64,000 nt of DNA, taken from contig CACYQI010000005.1 of assembly GCA_902776455.1 (NCBI GenBank), positions 47,919 to 111,918 of the forward strand, given 5' to 3'. This DNA is from an uncultured Bacteroidales bacterium. Lineage in GTDB: Bacteria > Bacteroidota > Bacteroidia > Bacteroidales > Bacteroidaceae. Position numbers and translations under genes: made by a program. Every line of letters begins with the position of its first letter. The stretch's first letter is position 1. Positions 17,324 to 26,586 of this stretch are shown here, piece by piece. The notes under the pieces were generated by a model, which was given only the letters and a program-made list of their open reading frames with translations, did no database searches and was not told where the DNA came from.

Positions 17324-19309
17324 CTACACCTTCGCACGCATGCTCGCGCGTACCATATATATAATAAGTATGCAGTACATGCCGAGGCTCAGCAACTCGG
17401 AAGAGGGGTTCTGCCACCAGTCGGCATAGTCGAAGCTGATGTTCTGCCACTTCAGTCCCGCGCTGAGCACGCCCATCAAGGCACCGCCGGCGATGAAGCC
17501 GCTGGCAAGCAGTGTGCCGCGCTCCCCGCTGGCTGCATTGACAGAAGCGTCTTTGCTGCGCGTCGTCACGAACCAGTTGATGGCGCCACCCACGAGCAAC
17601 GGCAAGTTAAGCTCCAGAGGGATGAACATGCCGAGAGCAAAGGCGAGGGCCGACACGCCGAAGGCATTCAGCAAGAGCGCAATAAGAGCACCGATACCAT
17701 AGAGCAGCCAGGGCGCTCCGTTGCCGCTCATCAGCGGCTCGATGACGGCGGCCATCGCGTTGGCCTGCGGTGCTGAAAGCGTGCCGTCGGTGAAGCCGTA
17801 CGTCTTGTTCAGTATCATAATCACGCCCGCCACGGTAGCGGCGCTGACCAGTGTGCCGAGGAACTTCCACGTCTCCTGCTTTCTCGGCGTCGAGCCAAGC
17901 CAGTAGCCAATCTTCAGGTCCGTGACGAAGCCGCCCGCCATGCTCAGAGCGGTGCAGACCACGCCGCCCATGATGAGCGCTGCCACCATGCCGCTTGTGC
18001 CGCTCAGGCCTACGCCGACCATCACGACACTTGCCAGAATGAGTGTCATCAACGTCATGCCGCTCACGGGATTCGTGCCGACGATGGCGATGGCATTGGC
18101 GGCCACGGTGGTGAAGAGGAAGGTGATGATGCTCACGACAAGTATGGCAACGATGCTGAAGACGATGTTGCCGCCCATCACATCGAAGTGGAAGAAGAGG
18201 AACGTCAACAGGAGAGCCAGGACGATACCGAAGGTGATGAACTTCATGGGCAAGTCGCGTTGAGTGCGACAGGCAGTCTCCCCCGTCCCCGATGGGGTGT
18301 GACCTGAAGTCTCCCCTCGGGGAGATTTAGAGGGGGCCGCCAGCTTCACGGCCTGAACAATAATCTTGCGGCTCTTCACGATGCCTATGACGCCGGCCAT
18401 TGCGATGCCGCCTATGCCGATGCTCTTTGCGTACTTGAAGATGACTTCGGGAGTGGCAGCAGCTGCCGCGATGCCCTCTGCCACCTCAAGCTCAGGGAAG
18501 AACAGGCCGATGACCGGCACGATGACCCACCATACGAGCGCCGAGCCGCAGCAGATGATAAAGGCGTATTTCAGTCCGACTATGTAGCCCATGCCCAGCA
18601 CGGCAGCACTCGTGTTGCACTTCAGCACGAGCTTCGCCTTCTCGGCCACTGTGTCGCCCCAGAGCACGGCACGGCTTGTGAAGTTCTCATGCCAGAGGCC
18701 AAACGTGGCGACGGCAAAGTCGTAGAGTCCGCCCAGCAGTCCTGCTATCATCAGCGGCTTGGCCTGAGCGCCACCCTTCTCGCCGCTCACCAGCACTTGG
18801 GTGCCTGCAGTGGCCTCCGGGAAAGGGTATTTGCCGTGCATCTCCCCTACGAAGTACTTGCGGAAGGGTATGAGGAAGAGGATTCCCAAGATGCCTCCGA
18901 GCAAACTTGCCAAGAAGACTTCGAGGAAGTTGACGGTCATTTCGGGGTACTTCGCCTGCAGGATGTAGAGCGCAGGCAGGGTGAAAATGGCTCCGGCCAC
19001 TATGACGCCGCTGCAGGCTCCGATGCTTTGTATCATCACATTCTCGCCGAGTGCGTTCTTGCGCCTTGTGGCACTGCTCACGCCCACTGCAATGATGGTG
19101 ATGGGAATAGCGGCTTCGAAGACCTGGCCTACTTTCAGTCCCAAGTAAGCAGCTGCCGCGCTGAAGACGACAGCCATTAGGATGCCCCAGCAGACCGACC
19201 AAAGGTTGACTTCCCTCGGCGTGCTTTCGGCCGGCATCATCGGTTTGTACACTTCGCCTTCACGCAGTTCGCGGAAAGCATTTTCAGGCAATGATTTCTG
19301 ATAATCCAT
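17324..19309 (-). CDS. OPT-family oligopeptide transporter
   Basis: A 661-residue polytopic membrane protein. Family features include FSAAAAYLGLKVGQVFEAAIPITI in the first helices, the NVMIQSIGACSGVIVAGAIFTLPALY segment and the C-terminal FIPLELNLPLLVGGAINWFV. It is expected to use proton-coupled uptake of peptides or metal chelates. Between helices, at residues about 322-350 (nt about 18259-18343), there is a basic, proline-rich stretch (SKSPRGETSGHTPSGTGET) whose DNA has the intergenic-repeat form CTCCCCTCGGGGAG...GAGGGGG. I read this as a repeat inserted in frame into a loop. Transcribed alone from a TACCTTTG box. Confidence 0.9.
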   Translation of the reverse strand: MDYQKSLPENAFRELREGEVYKPMMPAESTPREVNLWSVCWGILMAVVFSAAAAYLGLKVGQVFEAAIPITIIAVGVSSATRRKNALGENVMIQSIGACSGVIVAGAIFTLPALYILQAKYPEMTVNFLEVFLASLLGGILGILFLIPFRKYFVGEMHGKYPFPEATAGTQVLVSGEKGGAQAKPLMIAGLLGGLYDFAVATFGLWHENFTSRAVLWGDTVAEKAKLVLKCNTSAAVLGMGYIVGLKYAFIICCGSALVWWVIVPVIGLFFPELEVAEGIAAAAATPEVIFKYAKSIGIGGIAMAGVIGIVKSRKIIVQAVKLAAPSKSPRGETSGHTPSGTGETACRTQRDLPMKFITFGIVLALLLTFLFFHFDVMGGNIVFSIVAILVVSIITFLFTTVAANAIAIVGTNPVSGMTLMTLILASVVMVGVGLSGTSGMVAALIMGGVVCTALSMAGGFVTDLKIGYWLGSTPRKQETWKFLGTLVSAATVAGVIMILNKTYGFTDGTLSAPQANAMAAVIEPLMSGNGAPWLLYGIGALIALLLNAFGVSALAFALGMFIPLELNLPLLVGGAINWFVTTRSKDASVNAASGERGTLLASGFIAGGALMGVLSAGLKWQNISFDYADWWQNPSSELLSLGMYCILIIYMVRASMRAKV

Positions 19310-19344
19310 GGTTTATGAGTGATAGGTTTATGACTTATTGCGTA

Positions 19345-19352
19345 CAAAGGTA
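19345..19352 (-). promoter_or_regulatory. promoter -7 box for the OPT transporter
   Basis: Minus-strand TACCTTTG 36 bases before the OPT start codon; it faces away from the nitrilase promoter at 19397-19404. Confidence 0.65.
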
Positions 19353-19396
19353 TAAAATAATTCTTAATTCTCCCTTCTTAATTCCCAAATTCTTTG

Positions 19397-19404
19397 TACT
19401 TTTG
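19397..19404 (+). promoter_or_regulatory. promoter -7 box for the nitrilase-family gene
   Basis: TACTTTTG followed by CAC matches TAnnTTTG and lies 19 bases upstream of the chosen start at 19424. This placement excludes the longer frame from 19394, because the box would lie inside it. Confidence 0.7.
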
Positions 19405-19423
19405 CACTCAAAAGTGCTACGAG

Positions 19424-20218
19424 ATGAAGGTTTCATTGATACAGATGGACGTTGCCTGGCTTGATGCTGCGGCCAATCGCGAAAGGGCGGAGCGGCTGAT
19501 GCGCTCGGCAGAGAAGAGCGATGTCTATGTCCTGCCCGAGATGTGGAACACGGGTGTCACGACCCAGCCGGCGGGCATAGCCTCCCCCGAGCCTTCCAGA
19601 GAAGGCGGAGACGGCGGAGAAACTTTGCTGTGGATGCAGCGGATGGCCGACGAACTGGATGCGGCTGTGGCCGGAAGCGTTGCCGTAAGGACGTCCGACG
19701 GCTCGTACCGGAACCGCCTCTACTTCGTCATGCCGCAAGAAATCGTAAATAGTAAATTGTCAGATTGTAAATGGTATGACAAGCACCACCTCTTTTCCTA
19801 TGGCGGCGAGACGGACTGCTACACTCCTGGCAACGAGCGAGTGACGGTGGAATGGCGTGGTGTGCGCTTCCGCCTCTCTGTCTGCTACGACCTCCGCTTC
19901 CCGCTCTGGCTGCGCAACAGGGACGACTACGATGCCCTCATCTGCGTGGCGTCGTGGCCGGCAGCGCGTGTCCATGCCTGGAACGTCCTGCTTCAGGCGA
20001 GGGCGATAGAAAACCAGTGTTACGTGTTGGGGGTAAACAGGATAGGCAAAGACCCTGCTTGCGAATACGTCGGCGGAACGGCTGTCGTCGATCCCTTCGG
20101 CTTTGCCATCACTTGTCCCGAAGGCGAAGCGGCTGTGCTGACGCAGACGCTCGACCTGAAACGCCTCAAAGCCTTCCGCGACAAGTTTCCCGTCCTGAAG
20201 GAACAGGACGTGTGCTGA
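19424..20218 (+). CDS. nitrilase-superfamily amidase (Nit2/omega-amidase-like)
   Basis: A 264-residue protein with the complete catalytic triad Glu39 (LPEMWNTG), Lys120 (WYDKHHLFSYGGE) and Cys154 (SVCYDLRFPLW). The PEMWNTG and KHHLF signatures fit carbon-nitrogen hydrolases of the omega-amidase branch, which remove ammonia from alpha-keto-glutaramate or succinamate. I start at 19424 because a promoter box occupies the longer upstream frame. Two odd segments stand out. Residues 106-116 (EIVNSKLSDCK) are encoded by GTAAATAGTAAATTGTCAGA, which is the AT-rich repeat found between other genes, and residues about 50-65 (GIASPEPSREGGDGGE) come from a GC-rich palindrome. Neither segment touches the triad. 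Confidence 0.88.
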   Translation: MKVSLIQMDVAWLDAAANRERAERLMRSAEKSDVYVLPEMWNTGVTTQPAGIASPEPSREGGDGGETLLWMQRMADELDAAVAGSVAVRTSDGSYRNRLYFVMPQEIVNSKLSDCKWYDKHHLFSYGGETDCYTPGNERVTVEWRGVRFRLSVCYDLRFPLWLRNRDDYDALICVASWPAARVHAWNVLLQARAIENQCYVLGVNRIGKDPACEYVGGTAVVDPFGFAITCPEGEAAVLTQTLDLKRLKAFRDKFPVLKEQDVC

Positions 20219-20447
20219 AAGCAGACGGCAAGCGCGTATAAGTGTTTCAGAAACAGGGGGAATACCTGCTTTGGCACTAAGGTCTTTAGGCTCTTTAAGG
20301 ACTTTAAGGACTTTAGGGACTTTAGCATCGGCTCACGCTCCACGTTGCATCGGCTCACGCTCCACGTTGCATCGGCTCACGCTCCACGGAGCATCGGGCG
20401 ATGCTCCACGTTGTGTAAAAGTCCCCCTCTGCGGGAGAGCTGGCAAA
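20219..20447. repeat. repeats between the nitrilase gene and rel
   Basis: A GGACTTTAAGGACTTTAGG tract at 20277-20325 (inverted relative at 43700-43750) followed by four to five CACGCTCCACG...GCATCGG units (20330-20415). These two genes converge here; no clear terminator hairpin is visible apart from the repeats. Confidence 0.7.
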
Positions 20448-22772
20448 CTAAAACCTCTTCACCTCTTCTATCTCTTCTATCTTCTTCAGGTCGTGACAGA
20501 TAGCCTGCACGTCCCTAACGTCGTGGACGCTGAGTTTTATCTCGGCCGTGAAGAGTCCGTCGCCCGTTTCGATGTTGAGCCGGTTGATGTTGACGTTGAG
20601 TTGCTGCGAGAGGATGCCCGTTATCTGGTGCAGCACGCCCACGCGGTCGAAGCCTTCGATGTGGAGAGTGGCAGGGAAGGAGAGTCCGCCATGCGTGTCC
20701 CAGTTGGCAGCAAGGATGTGGTTGCCGTCGTTGGCTTTCAGTCGTTTGGCCACGTCGCACTGCCGCTTGTGGATGACGATATGGTGGTTCTCGTCGATAT
20801 AGCCCAGCACGTCGTCGCCGGGAATGGGGTGGCAACTGTCGCAGATGATGTAGCGGCCGATGGTCTCCTCGTTGAGGATGAGGGGTTTCTTCTTGTCGAT
20901 GACAATCTCCTCGCCGCCTCCTTGCGGGGATGCTTTCTCGCCTTGAGCGCCCTCCCCCTTGGGGGAAGTGGTGGCGGACTGCTGGTCTTGGGCTTTCGGA
21001 CCTTTCTTCTTGAAGAAGGGCAGGTAGTTCCTCCACTTCTTTTCGCCTTTTGTCTTCGAGTTGATGACGTTGAGGTCGGCGTCGCCCAGCGTGATGATGT
21101 GGGAGCCGATGGCTGAGAGCAGTTCCTCGCGGGTAGCCAGGTCGTGGTATCGGCACAGCTTGGCGATGTTGATGCTGTTAGGCTCCTTCTCGTGAGCGGC
21201 GAAGAAGTCGTTCAGCAGCTCCTCGCCTTCCTTCTGCTTCTCGCGTTCCTCGCGGCGCAGGATGGCCTGAATCTTGCCCTTGGCCTTTGCGGTGGTGGTG
21301 AAGTCGGTCCATCGCTTATCGACCTTCTGGTTCTTCGACGTGAGGATTTCCACCTGGTCGCCGCTCTGCAGGACGTGGCTTATGCCGACGAGTTTATGGT
21401 TGACCTTCGCTCCGATGCAGTGGGTGCCGAGGAACGTGTGGACGCTGAAAGCGAAGTCGAGAACGGTGCATCCGGCAGGCATCGTCTTGAACTCTCCCTT
21501 GGGAGTCACTACGAAGATTTCGCTCGCAAAGAGGTTGAGCTTGATGGCATCGAGGAAGTCGATGGCGTTGGGCTGCGGGTCGTCGAGGATTTCCCTGATG
21601 GTGTAGAGCCACTTGTTCAGCTCGTACTCCTTGTTCTGAAGGTCTTCGTTTTCCTCGTCGTCGTTAGTCGAGTCGCCCTCCTTGTACTTCCAGTGGGCTG
21701 CAAAACCGTGTTCGGCGATGTCGTCCATGCGTCGGCTGCGTATCTGCACCTCCATCCAGTTGCCCGCGTCGCTCATCAGAGTGGTGTGGAGAGCCTGATA
21801 GCCGTTGGCCTTGGGCGTGGAGAGCCAGTCGCGCAGACGCTCGGGTCGCGGCTTGTAGATGCTGCAGGCGGCGGCATAGATCTTGAAGCACTCGGCTATC
21901 TCGTCCATGCCTTCGTCCACTTCGAACACGATGCGGACGGCCAGTATGTCGTAGATCTCCTCGAAGGTGACGTGCTTCGTCTGCATCTTGTTCCAGATGC
22001 TGTAGGGCTTCTTGATGCGTTCCTTGATTTCGTAGCGCAGGTGGAGGGCGTCGAGCTTCTGCCGGATGGGGACGGTGAAGCTCTCGAACGAGGCGATGAG
22101 GCTGTCGTGCTCGGCATCCAGCTGCTCTTGTATCTTCTGATACTCCTCAGGATGTTCGTAGCGGAAACTGAGGTCTTCCAGTTCCTCCTTCACTTTGTTC
22201 AGGCCGAGGCGATGTGCCAGAGGGGCGTAGATGTAGAGCGTCTCGCCCGCTATCTTATATTGCTTTCCGGGGAGCTGGCTGCCGAGGGTGCGCATGTTGT
22301 GCAGGCGGTCGGAGATCTTGATGAGGATGACGCGGATGTCTTCGCTCATGGTGAGCAGGAGTTTCTTGAAGGATTCGGCCTGCACCGACGCTTTGTCGCC
22401 GAAGATGCCGCCCGAGATTTTCGTCACGCCATCGACGATTTGCGCTATCTTCTCCCCGAAGATGTTGGCGATGTCCTCAACCGTATAGTCCGTGTCCTCC
22501 ACCACGTCGTGCAACAGCGCCGAGCAGATGCCGGTGCTGCCGAGGCCAATCTCCTCACACGCAATCTGTGCCACGGCGATGGGGTGCATGATGTAGGGTT
22601 CGCCGGAGAGACGGCGCACGCCCTTATGAGCCTCCTTGGCGAAGTTGAAGGCCTTGTCGATGATTTCGGTATGCTTGCGGTGGTGGGACGCGAGATACGT
22701 GTCTATCAAGTGCTGATAGGCTTGGCCAACCATCCTCTCGTCTTCCTGTTCCCGAAGATTCTGTTCTTCCAT
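20448..22772 (-). CDS. rel: bifunctional (p)ppGpp synthetase/hydrolase (Rel/SpoT type)
   Basis: A 774-residue alarmone enzyme. The N-terminal HD hydrolase has His88-Asp89 and the Glu92-Asp93 pair in LLHDVVEDTDYT, the form expected for an active hydrolase rather than a RelA-type dead one. The synthetase domain follows (RLRDWLSTPKANGYQALHTT near residue 320-340), then TGS (about 425-490, FVVTPKGEFKTMPAGCTVLD) and the C-terminal ACT domain (about 700-774). A linker at residues about 595-620 (TTSPKGEGAQGEKASPQGGG) is encoded by repeat-like GC palindromes and is probably an inserted element. The gene lies in a minus-strand block with the transglycosylase gene 49 bases upstream. Confidence 0.93.
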   Translation of the reverse strand: MEEQNLREQEDERMVGQAYQHLIDTYLASHHRKHTEIIDKAFNFAKEAHKGVRRLSGEPYIMHPIAVAQIACEEIGLGSTGICSALLHDVVEDTDYTVEDIANIFGEKIAQIVDGVTKISGGIFGDKASVQAESFKKLLLTMSEDIRVILIKISDRLHNMRTLGSQLPGKQYKIAGETLYIYAPLAHRLGLNKVKEELEDLSFRYEHPEEYQKIQEQLDAEHDSLIASFESFTVPIRQKLDALHLRYEIKERIKKPYSIWNKMQTKHVTFEEIYDILAVRIVFEVDEGMDEIAECFKIYAAACSIYKPRPERLRDWLSTPKANGYQALHTTLMSDAGNWMEVQIRSRRMDDIAEHGFAAHWKYKEGDSTNDDEENEDLQNKEYELNKWLYTIREILDDPQPNAIDFLDAIKLNLFASEIFVVTPKGEFKTMPAGCTVLDFAFSVHTFLGTHCIGAKVNHKLVGISHVLQSGDQVEILTSKNQKVDKRWTDFTTTAKAKGKIQAILRREEREKQKEGEELLNDFFAAHEKEPNSINIAKLCRYHDLATREELLSAIGSHIITLGDADLNVINSKTKGEKKWRNYLPFFKKKGPKAQDQQSATTSPKGEGAQGEKASPQGGGEEIVIDKKKPLILNEETIGRYIICDSCHPIPGDDVLGYIDENHHIVIHKRQCDVAKRLKANDGNHILAANWDTHGGLSFPATLHIEGFDRVGVLHQITGILSQQLNVNINRLNIETGDGLFTAEIKLSVHDVRDVQAICHDLKKIEEIEEVKRF

Positions 22773-22821
22773 AAGTAGCCTCTCCTATATCCTTCCGAGG
22801 GAAGGAACTTGTTGTGGGTGG

Positions 22822-24084
22822 TTAGTTAACTCTGATTTTCTGTCCGGCCCGTATGTTGGAGCCTCTGATGCCGTTGAGCCGTTTGAGCTGGGACACAGTG
22901 GTGTGGTTGCGTCGGGCTATGGCTCCGAGCGTGTCGCCCCTGCGTACCGTCACCGACTTTCCCCTGCCTCCCCGGCCCTTCTTCCTGGGTTGTTCAACGA
23001 CAGGCACTTCCTCTGTCAGCAGCACCTCCGTCACGGGGACGTAGATGGAGTCGCCAGCTTCGATGAAGGCATTGATGGCCGCCGTCGGCATCCGCAGGGT
23101 GCAGGGGTGTGCGTCGCCAGGGACGAGCGAGGTGCGATACTGCGGATTGAGCGCCCGCAGCTCTTCGCCGCTGATGCCGCACAGTTCCGTGATGCGCTCC
23201 AAACGGACGTTTCGGTTCACTTGTATCGTGTCGGTACCCATCGGCAACTTCGTGTTGACGGGGCAGATATTGTGGTCGCAGTAGTAATTCATAATGTAGT
23301 TGGCGGCGATGAAGGCAGGGACGTAGCCTCGTGTCTCAGCAGGCAGATAGGGGCAGATGCTCCAGTAGTCCTTCGTTCCTCCTGCCCGCTTGATGGCTTT
23401 CAGGATGTTGTTCGGCCCGCAGTTGTAGCTTGCGATGGCCAACGTCCAGTCGCCGAAGATGCTGTAGAGGTCGTGGAGATAGCGTGCAGCGGCATAGCTT
23501 GCCTTGATAGGGTCGCGTCGCTCGTCGATGAGGCTCGTTACTTCCAGCCCGTACTGCTTGCCCGTTCCGATCATGAACTGCCAGAGGCCGACCGCACCTG
23601 CACGGCTGACGGCGGTGGGATTGAGTGCGCTTTCGATGATAGGCAAGTAGCGGAGTTCCAGGGGAAGCTGGTAGCTTTCGAGCGCTTCCTCGAAGATGGG
23701 ATTGTAGAAATTGCTGGCGCCCAGCAGGACGGCCACAGTGGCGCGAAGTCGTCCGCTGTAGAGGTTGATGTACTTCTGCACGATGTCGTTGTAGGGCATG
23801 TCTATGACGTTGGGCAATCTGCTGAGCCGATGGGCGTAAGTCTGCGGGTCGAACTGCGGGTTTTCGCCAGTCGTTTCGCAGCTTTCGTCGAAGGCAAGGA
23901 AGTTGCGCGTCTGCCAGTCGAGGAGCAAGCTGTCAATCTCTTGCGTCTGAAGTCCTTCGGGAAGGGCGAGCGTCGTCTCGTCGATGTAGTCTTCGTAGTC
24001 TTCCTCTTCCTGTGCCGAGAGGTGGAGCGCGGAGCAAGGGGCAAGGAGCAAGAGGAGGGTGGGGAATATGTTGCGGATGTTCAT
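22822..24084 (-). CDS. MltD-like lytic murein transglycosylase with LysM
   Basis: A 420-residue exported protein. The signal peptide is followed by an SLT catalytic domain (about 130-270) with the family-1 motif: catalytic Glu in IIESALNPTAVSRAGAVGLW, then GLEVTSLIDERRDP and ASYNCGPNN. A single LysM lies at the C-terminus (about 375-420, VRRGDTLGAIARRNHTTVSQ). It cleaves peptidoglycan glycan strands to 1,6-anhydro ends. The signal-peptide DNA (24035-24062) is made of the GCAAGGGGCAAGGAGCAAGA-type repeat seen intergenically at 49.8 kb. DUF5683 lies 12 bases upstream. Confidence 0.9.
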   Translation of the reverse strand: MNIRNIFPTLLLLLAPCSALHLSAQEEEDYEDYIDETTLALPEGLQTQEIDSLLLDWQTRNFLAFDESCETTGENPQFDPQTYAHRLSRLPNVIDMPYNDIVQKYINLYSGRLRATVAVLLGASNFYNPIFEEALESYQLPLELRYLPIIESALNPTAVSRAGAVGLWQFMIGTGKQYGLEVTSLIDERRDPIKASYAAARYLHDLYSIFGDWTLAIASYNCGPNNILKAIKRAGGTKDYWSICPYLPAETRGYVPAFIAANYIMNYYCDHNICPVNTKLPMGTDTIQVNRNVRLERITELCGISGEELRALNPQYRTSLVPGDAHPCTLRMPTAAINAFIEAGDSIYVPVTEVLLTEEVPVVEQPRKKGRGGRGKSVTVRRGDTLGAIARRNHTTVSQLKRLNGIRGSNIRAGQKIRVN

Positions 24085-24096
24085 TACTGTAGTTGT

Positions 24097-24810
24097 TTAG
24101 AAGTTAAGTACGCATTGTATGCCGGGAGTGGTGCTGCGGTGGTGCATGTCGAAGCGTTCTGTCTCAATCATCGTCGGCTGGAGTCGCAGGCTGAGGTCGC
24201 GTGAAAGTTCGAAGGTCGAGAGTTCTGCATCGACGTAGGCATCGATGACCGAGAGGAGATAGACGCCTCCGAAGGCGAAGATGCTGAGGTCGCGGAAGCG
24301 TCGGAACGTGTCCTTCTTGCTTCTGAAGATGCCTTTGAAGCGTTCTTCTTTACCCGCGATGTTGTAGTTCGGCGGCAGCATCTTCTCGTAGCTCTTCGTG
24401 TTGGGGTCGCTGTCCATGATGTCGAGGTAGGCTTGCGAATAGTCGGAGAGCATTTGTCCGTTCCAAGTGAGCGCGTAGATGCAACCGAGGAAGCCTCCGT
24501 AGATAATGGGGAGTTTCCAGTATTTGCGGTTGTAGAGCTGTCCTGCTCCTGGCAGCACGAGCGCGAGCCACAGGGCGCGGATGGGCTGGGGCTTGAAGGA
24601 GGGGAGTTCTTCTCCGTTCAGTTTCTGCTCGAGGATGTCGCCTGTGATGGCGAGGATGGCAGTCGTGTCGATGGCTACGGAATCGGTCTTCAGGGCGTCG
24701 ATGGCAGCATCGATGGAGTCCGGCAAGAGCACAGTCTTCCCTTCCTGCGCCGAGATGGGGAGCAAGGAGCATGCTGCAAGGAGCAAGAGGAAAGCGTGCC
24801 GTAGAGTCAT
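24097..24810 (-). CDS. DUF5683 membrane protein
   Basis: A 237-residue protein with a signal peptide (MTLRHAFLLLLAACSLLPIS-AQ) and, from residue about 77, the DUF5683 core: RALWLALVLPGAGQLYNRKYWKLPIIYGGF, then a membrane helix and RFRDLSIFAFGGVYLLSVIDAYVDAEL. It shares one base with parB (TGATG, parB stop / start here), so the two are translationally coupled. The parA-parB-DUF5683-transglycosylase-rel order recurs in Bacteroidales. The function is unknown; the context suggests envelope work coordinated with chromosome segregation, which is inference. Confidence 0.82.
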   Translation of the reverse strand: MTLRHAFLLLLAACSLLPISAQEGKTVLLPDSIDAAIDALKTDSVAIDTTAILAITGDILEQKLNGEELPSFKPQPIRALWLALVLPGAGQLYNRKYWKLPIIYGGFLGCIYALTWNGQMLSDYSQAYLDIMDSDPNTKSYEKMLPPNYNIAGKEERFKGIFRSKKDTFRRFRDLSIFAFGGVYLLSVIDAYVDAELSTFELSRDLSLRLQPTMIETERFDMHHRSTTPGIQCVLNF

Positions 24811-25712
24811 CAGTCGCGGAGTTTGTCGAGCATTTCAATGATTCGTTCCAGTTCTGCCTCGCCGTTGAAGGGGATGCTTATCTTCCCTTTGCCGCTTTCG
24901 GAGCAGGTCATTTCGACGCGTGTCTTGAAGATTTTGCGGAGGCCTTCGCGCAGGACGTTGTAGTCGGCACTGAGGTTGGAGCCTTTCTGCCTGATGCGTG
25001 TGCCCGTCTTGGTCTTGACGGAAGCGCCTTCGCTGAGTTGTTTCACCATGTCCTCTATCTTGCGTACGCTCATGTGGTCTTTCTTCATTTCGGCGAACAC
25101 CTTGAGTTGCGCCTCGGGGTCCGAGAGGGCGAGCAGTGCGCGGGCATGGCCCATGTCTATCTCTCTGTTGCGGATAGCCATCTGCACGCTGGCGGGCAGC
25201 TTGAGCAGACGCAGATAGTTGGCGATGGTGGCACGGTTCTTGCCGACGCGCTCGCTGAGCTGGTCTTGCGTCAGGTTGTGCTGTTCGATGAGGTTCTGGT
25301 AGGCCAGAGCCACTTCGAGGGCGGTGAGGTCCTGCCGCTGTATGTTTTCCACGAGCGCCATCTCCATCATGTTTTCGTCGTCGACCGTGCGGATGTAGGC
25401 GGGGATGGTGGTGAGTCCGACGCGTTGGCTTGCCCGCCAGCGGCGTTCGCCTGCGATGATGACGTAGGTGCCGTCGCCCATGTCGCGCAGCGTGATGGGC
25501 TGTATGACGCCTATATGCCGTATGCTGTTGGCGAGTTCCTGCAGGCTGTCGTCGTCGAAGTCGCGTCGTGGCTGGTTCGGGTTCGGGCGTATGCTGTCCA
25601 TGCTCACTTCGCCGAGGTTGGAAGAGCCGTCCAGGTGGATGTCTTCCGTCTGGAGCAAGGCATCGAGGCCTCTGCCAAGTGCCTGTCCCTGATATTTCTT
25701 CTTGATGGCCAT
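24810..25712 (-). CDS. parB: ParB/Spo0J chromosome-partitioning protein
   Basis: A 300-residue protein. N-terminal ParA-stimulating peptide region KKKYQGQALGRGLDALLQ (residues 3-20); CTP-binding/clamp domain with RPNPNQPRRDFDDDSLQELA and AGERRWRASQRVG; HTH LTQDQLSERVGKNRATIANY (about 165-185) for parS recognition; and a C-terminal dimerisation segment. It spreads from parS as a CTP-dependent clamp to segregate origins. No parS is recognised in this window. The parA stop lies 112 bases upstream across an AT-rich repeat. Confidence 0.94.
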   Translation of the reverse strand: MAIKKKYQGQALGRGLDALLQTEDIHLDGSSNLGEVSMDSIRPNPNQPRRDFDDDSLQELANSIRHIGVIQPITLRDMGDGTYVIIAGERRWRASQRVGLTTIPAYIRTVDDENMMEMALVENIQRQDLTALEVALAYQNLIEQHNLTQDQLSERVGKNRATIANYLRLLKLPASVQMAIRNREIDMGHARALLALSDPEAQLKVFAEMKKDHMSVRKIEDMVKQLSEGASVKTKTGTRIRQKGSNLSADYNVLREGLRKIFKTRVEMTCSESGKGKISIPFNGEAELERIIEMLDKLRD

Positions 25713-25824
25713 CGAAGTAATTTACTATTTGACGATTTACTATTTACGATTTGTTTCCTATAGGGTGATTCAGCTGTTTAGCGCTCTGGAGTCCTCCCCA
25801 CAGAGGGGGAGCTGGAGGGGGTCT

Positions 25825-26586
25825 TTATTTCTTGTTGATTATTTCTTGCGCCAGGGCGAGGTGTGCTTTCGAGCCGGCGGCGTCGGCGTCGTAGAGGATG
25901 GCGGGCACGCCGTGACTGGGCGCCTCGCTGAGCTTGACGTTGCGCTGGATGACGGTCTTGAAGACGAGTTCGCGGAAGTGACGCTTCACCTCTTCGTAGA
26001 TCTGGTTGGCGAGGCGCAGACGGCTGTCGTACATGGTCAGCAGGAAGCCCTCTATCTCGAGACGCGGGTTCATGCGTGTCTTCACTATCTTGATGGTATT
26101 GAGCAGTTTGCTGATGCCTTCGAGGGCGAAGTACTCGCATTGCACGGGGATGATGACGCTGTCGGCGGCCGTGAGGGCGTTGACCGTGATGAGTCCGAGG
26201 CTGGGGCTGCAGTCGATGAGGATGTAGTCGTAGTCGCCTACGATGGGGGCGAGCAGGTCCTTCAAGATGCGTTCCTGGTTCTTGAAGTTCAGCAGTTCGA
26301 TTTCGGCTCCCACCAGGTTGATGTGCGAAGGCACGATGTCGAGGCCTTCGATGTCGGTGGTGTATATGATTTCGCGTATGTCAACCTGTCCGAGCAGCGC
26401 GTTGTAGATGGAGTGTTCCAGTTTGCTCACATCCACTCCCATGCCGCTCGACGCATTGGCCTGCGGGTCGGCATCGACGAGCAGCACTTTCTTCTCGAGC
26501 GTGGCAAGCGATGCTGCAAGGTTCATGCTCGTGGTGGTCTTGCCCACACCGCCCTTCTGGTTGACGATTGCTATGGTTTTGCTCAT
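25825..26586 (-). CDS. parA: ParA/Soj chromosome-partitioning ATPase
   Basis: A 253-residue deviant Walker A ATPase: [19 protein letters not shown] (residues 10-28), Walker A' DADPQANAS, and Walker [18 protein letters not shown]. The length and the parB partner fit the chromosomal Soj type rather than a plasmid ParA with an extra DNA-binding domain. First gene of the minus-strand segregation block. Confidence 0.95.
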   Translation of the reverse strand: MSKTIAIVNQKGGVGKTTTSMNLAASLATLEKKVLLVDADPQANASSGMGVDVSKLEHSIYNALLGQVDIREIIYTTDIEGLDIVPSHINLVGAEIELLNFKNQERILKDLLAPIVGDYDYILIDCSPSLGLITVNALTAADSVIIPVQCEYFALEGISKLLNTIKIVKTRMNPRLEIEGFLLTMYDSRLRLANQIYEEVKRHFRELVFKTVIQRNVKLSEAPSHGVPAILYDADAAGSKAHLALAQEIINKK

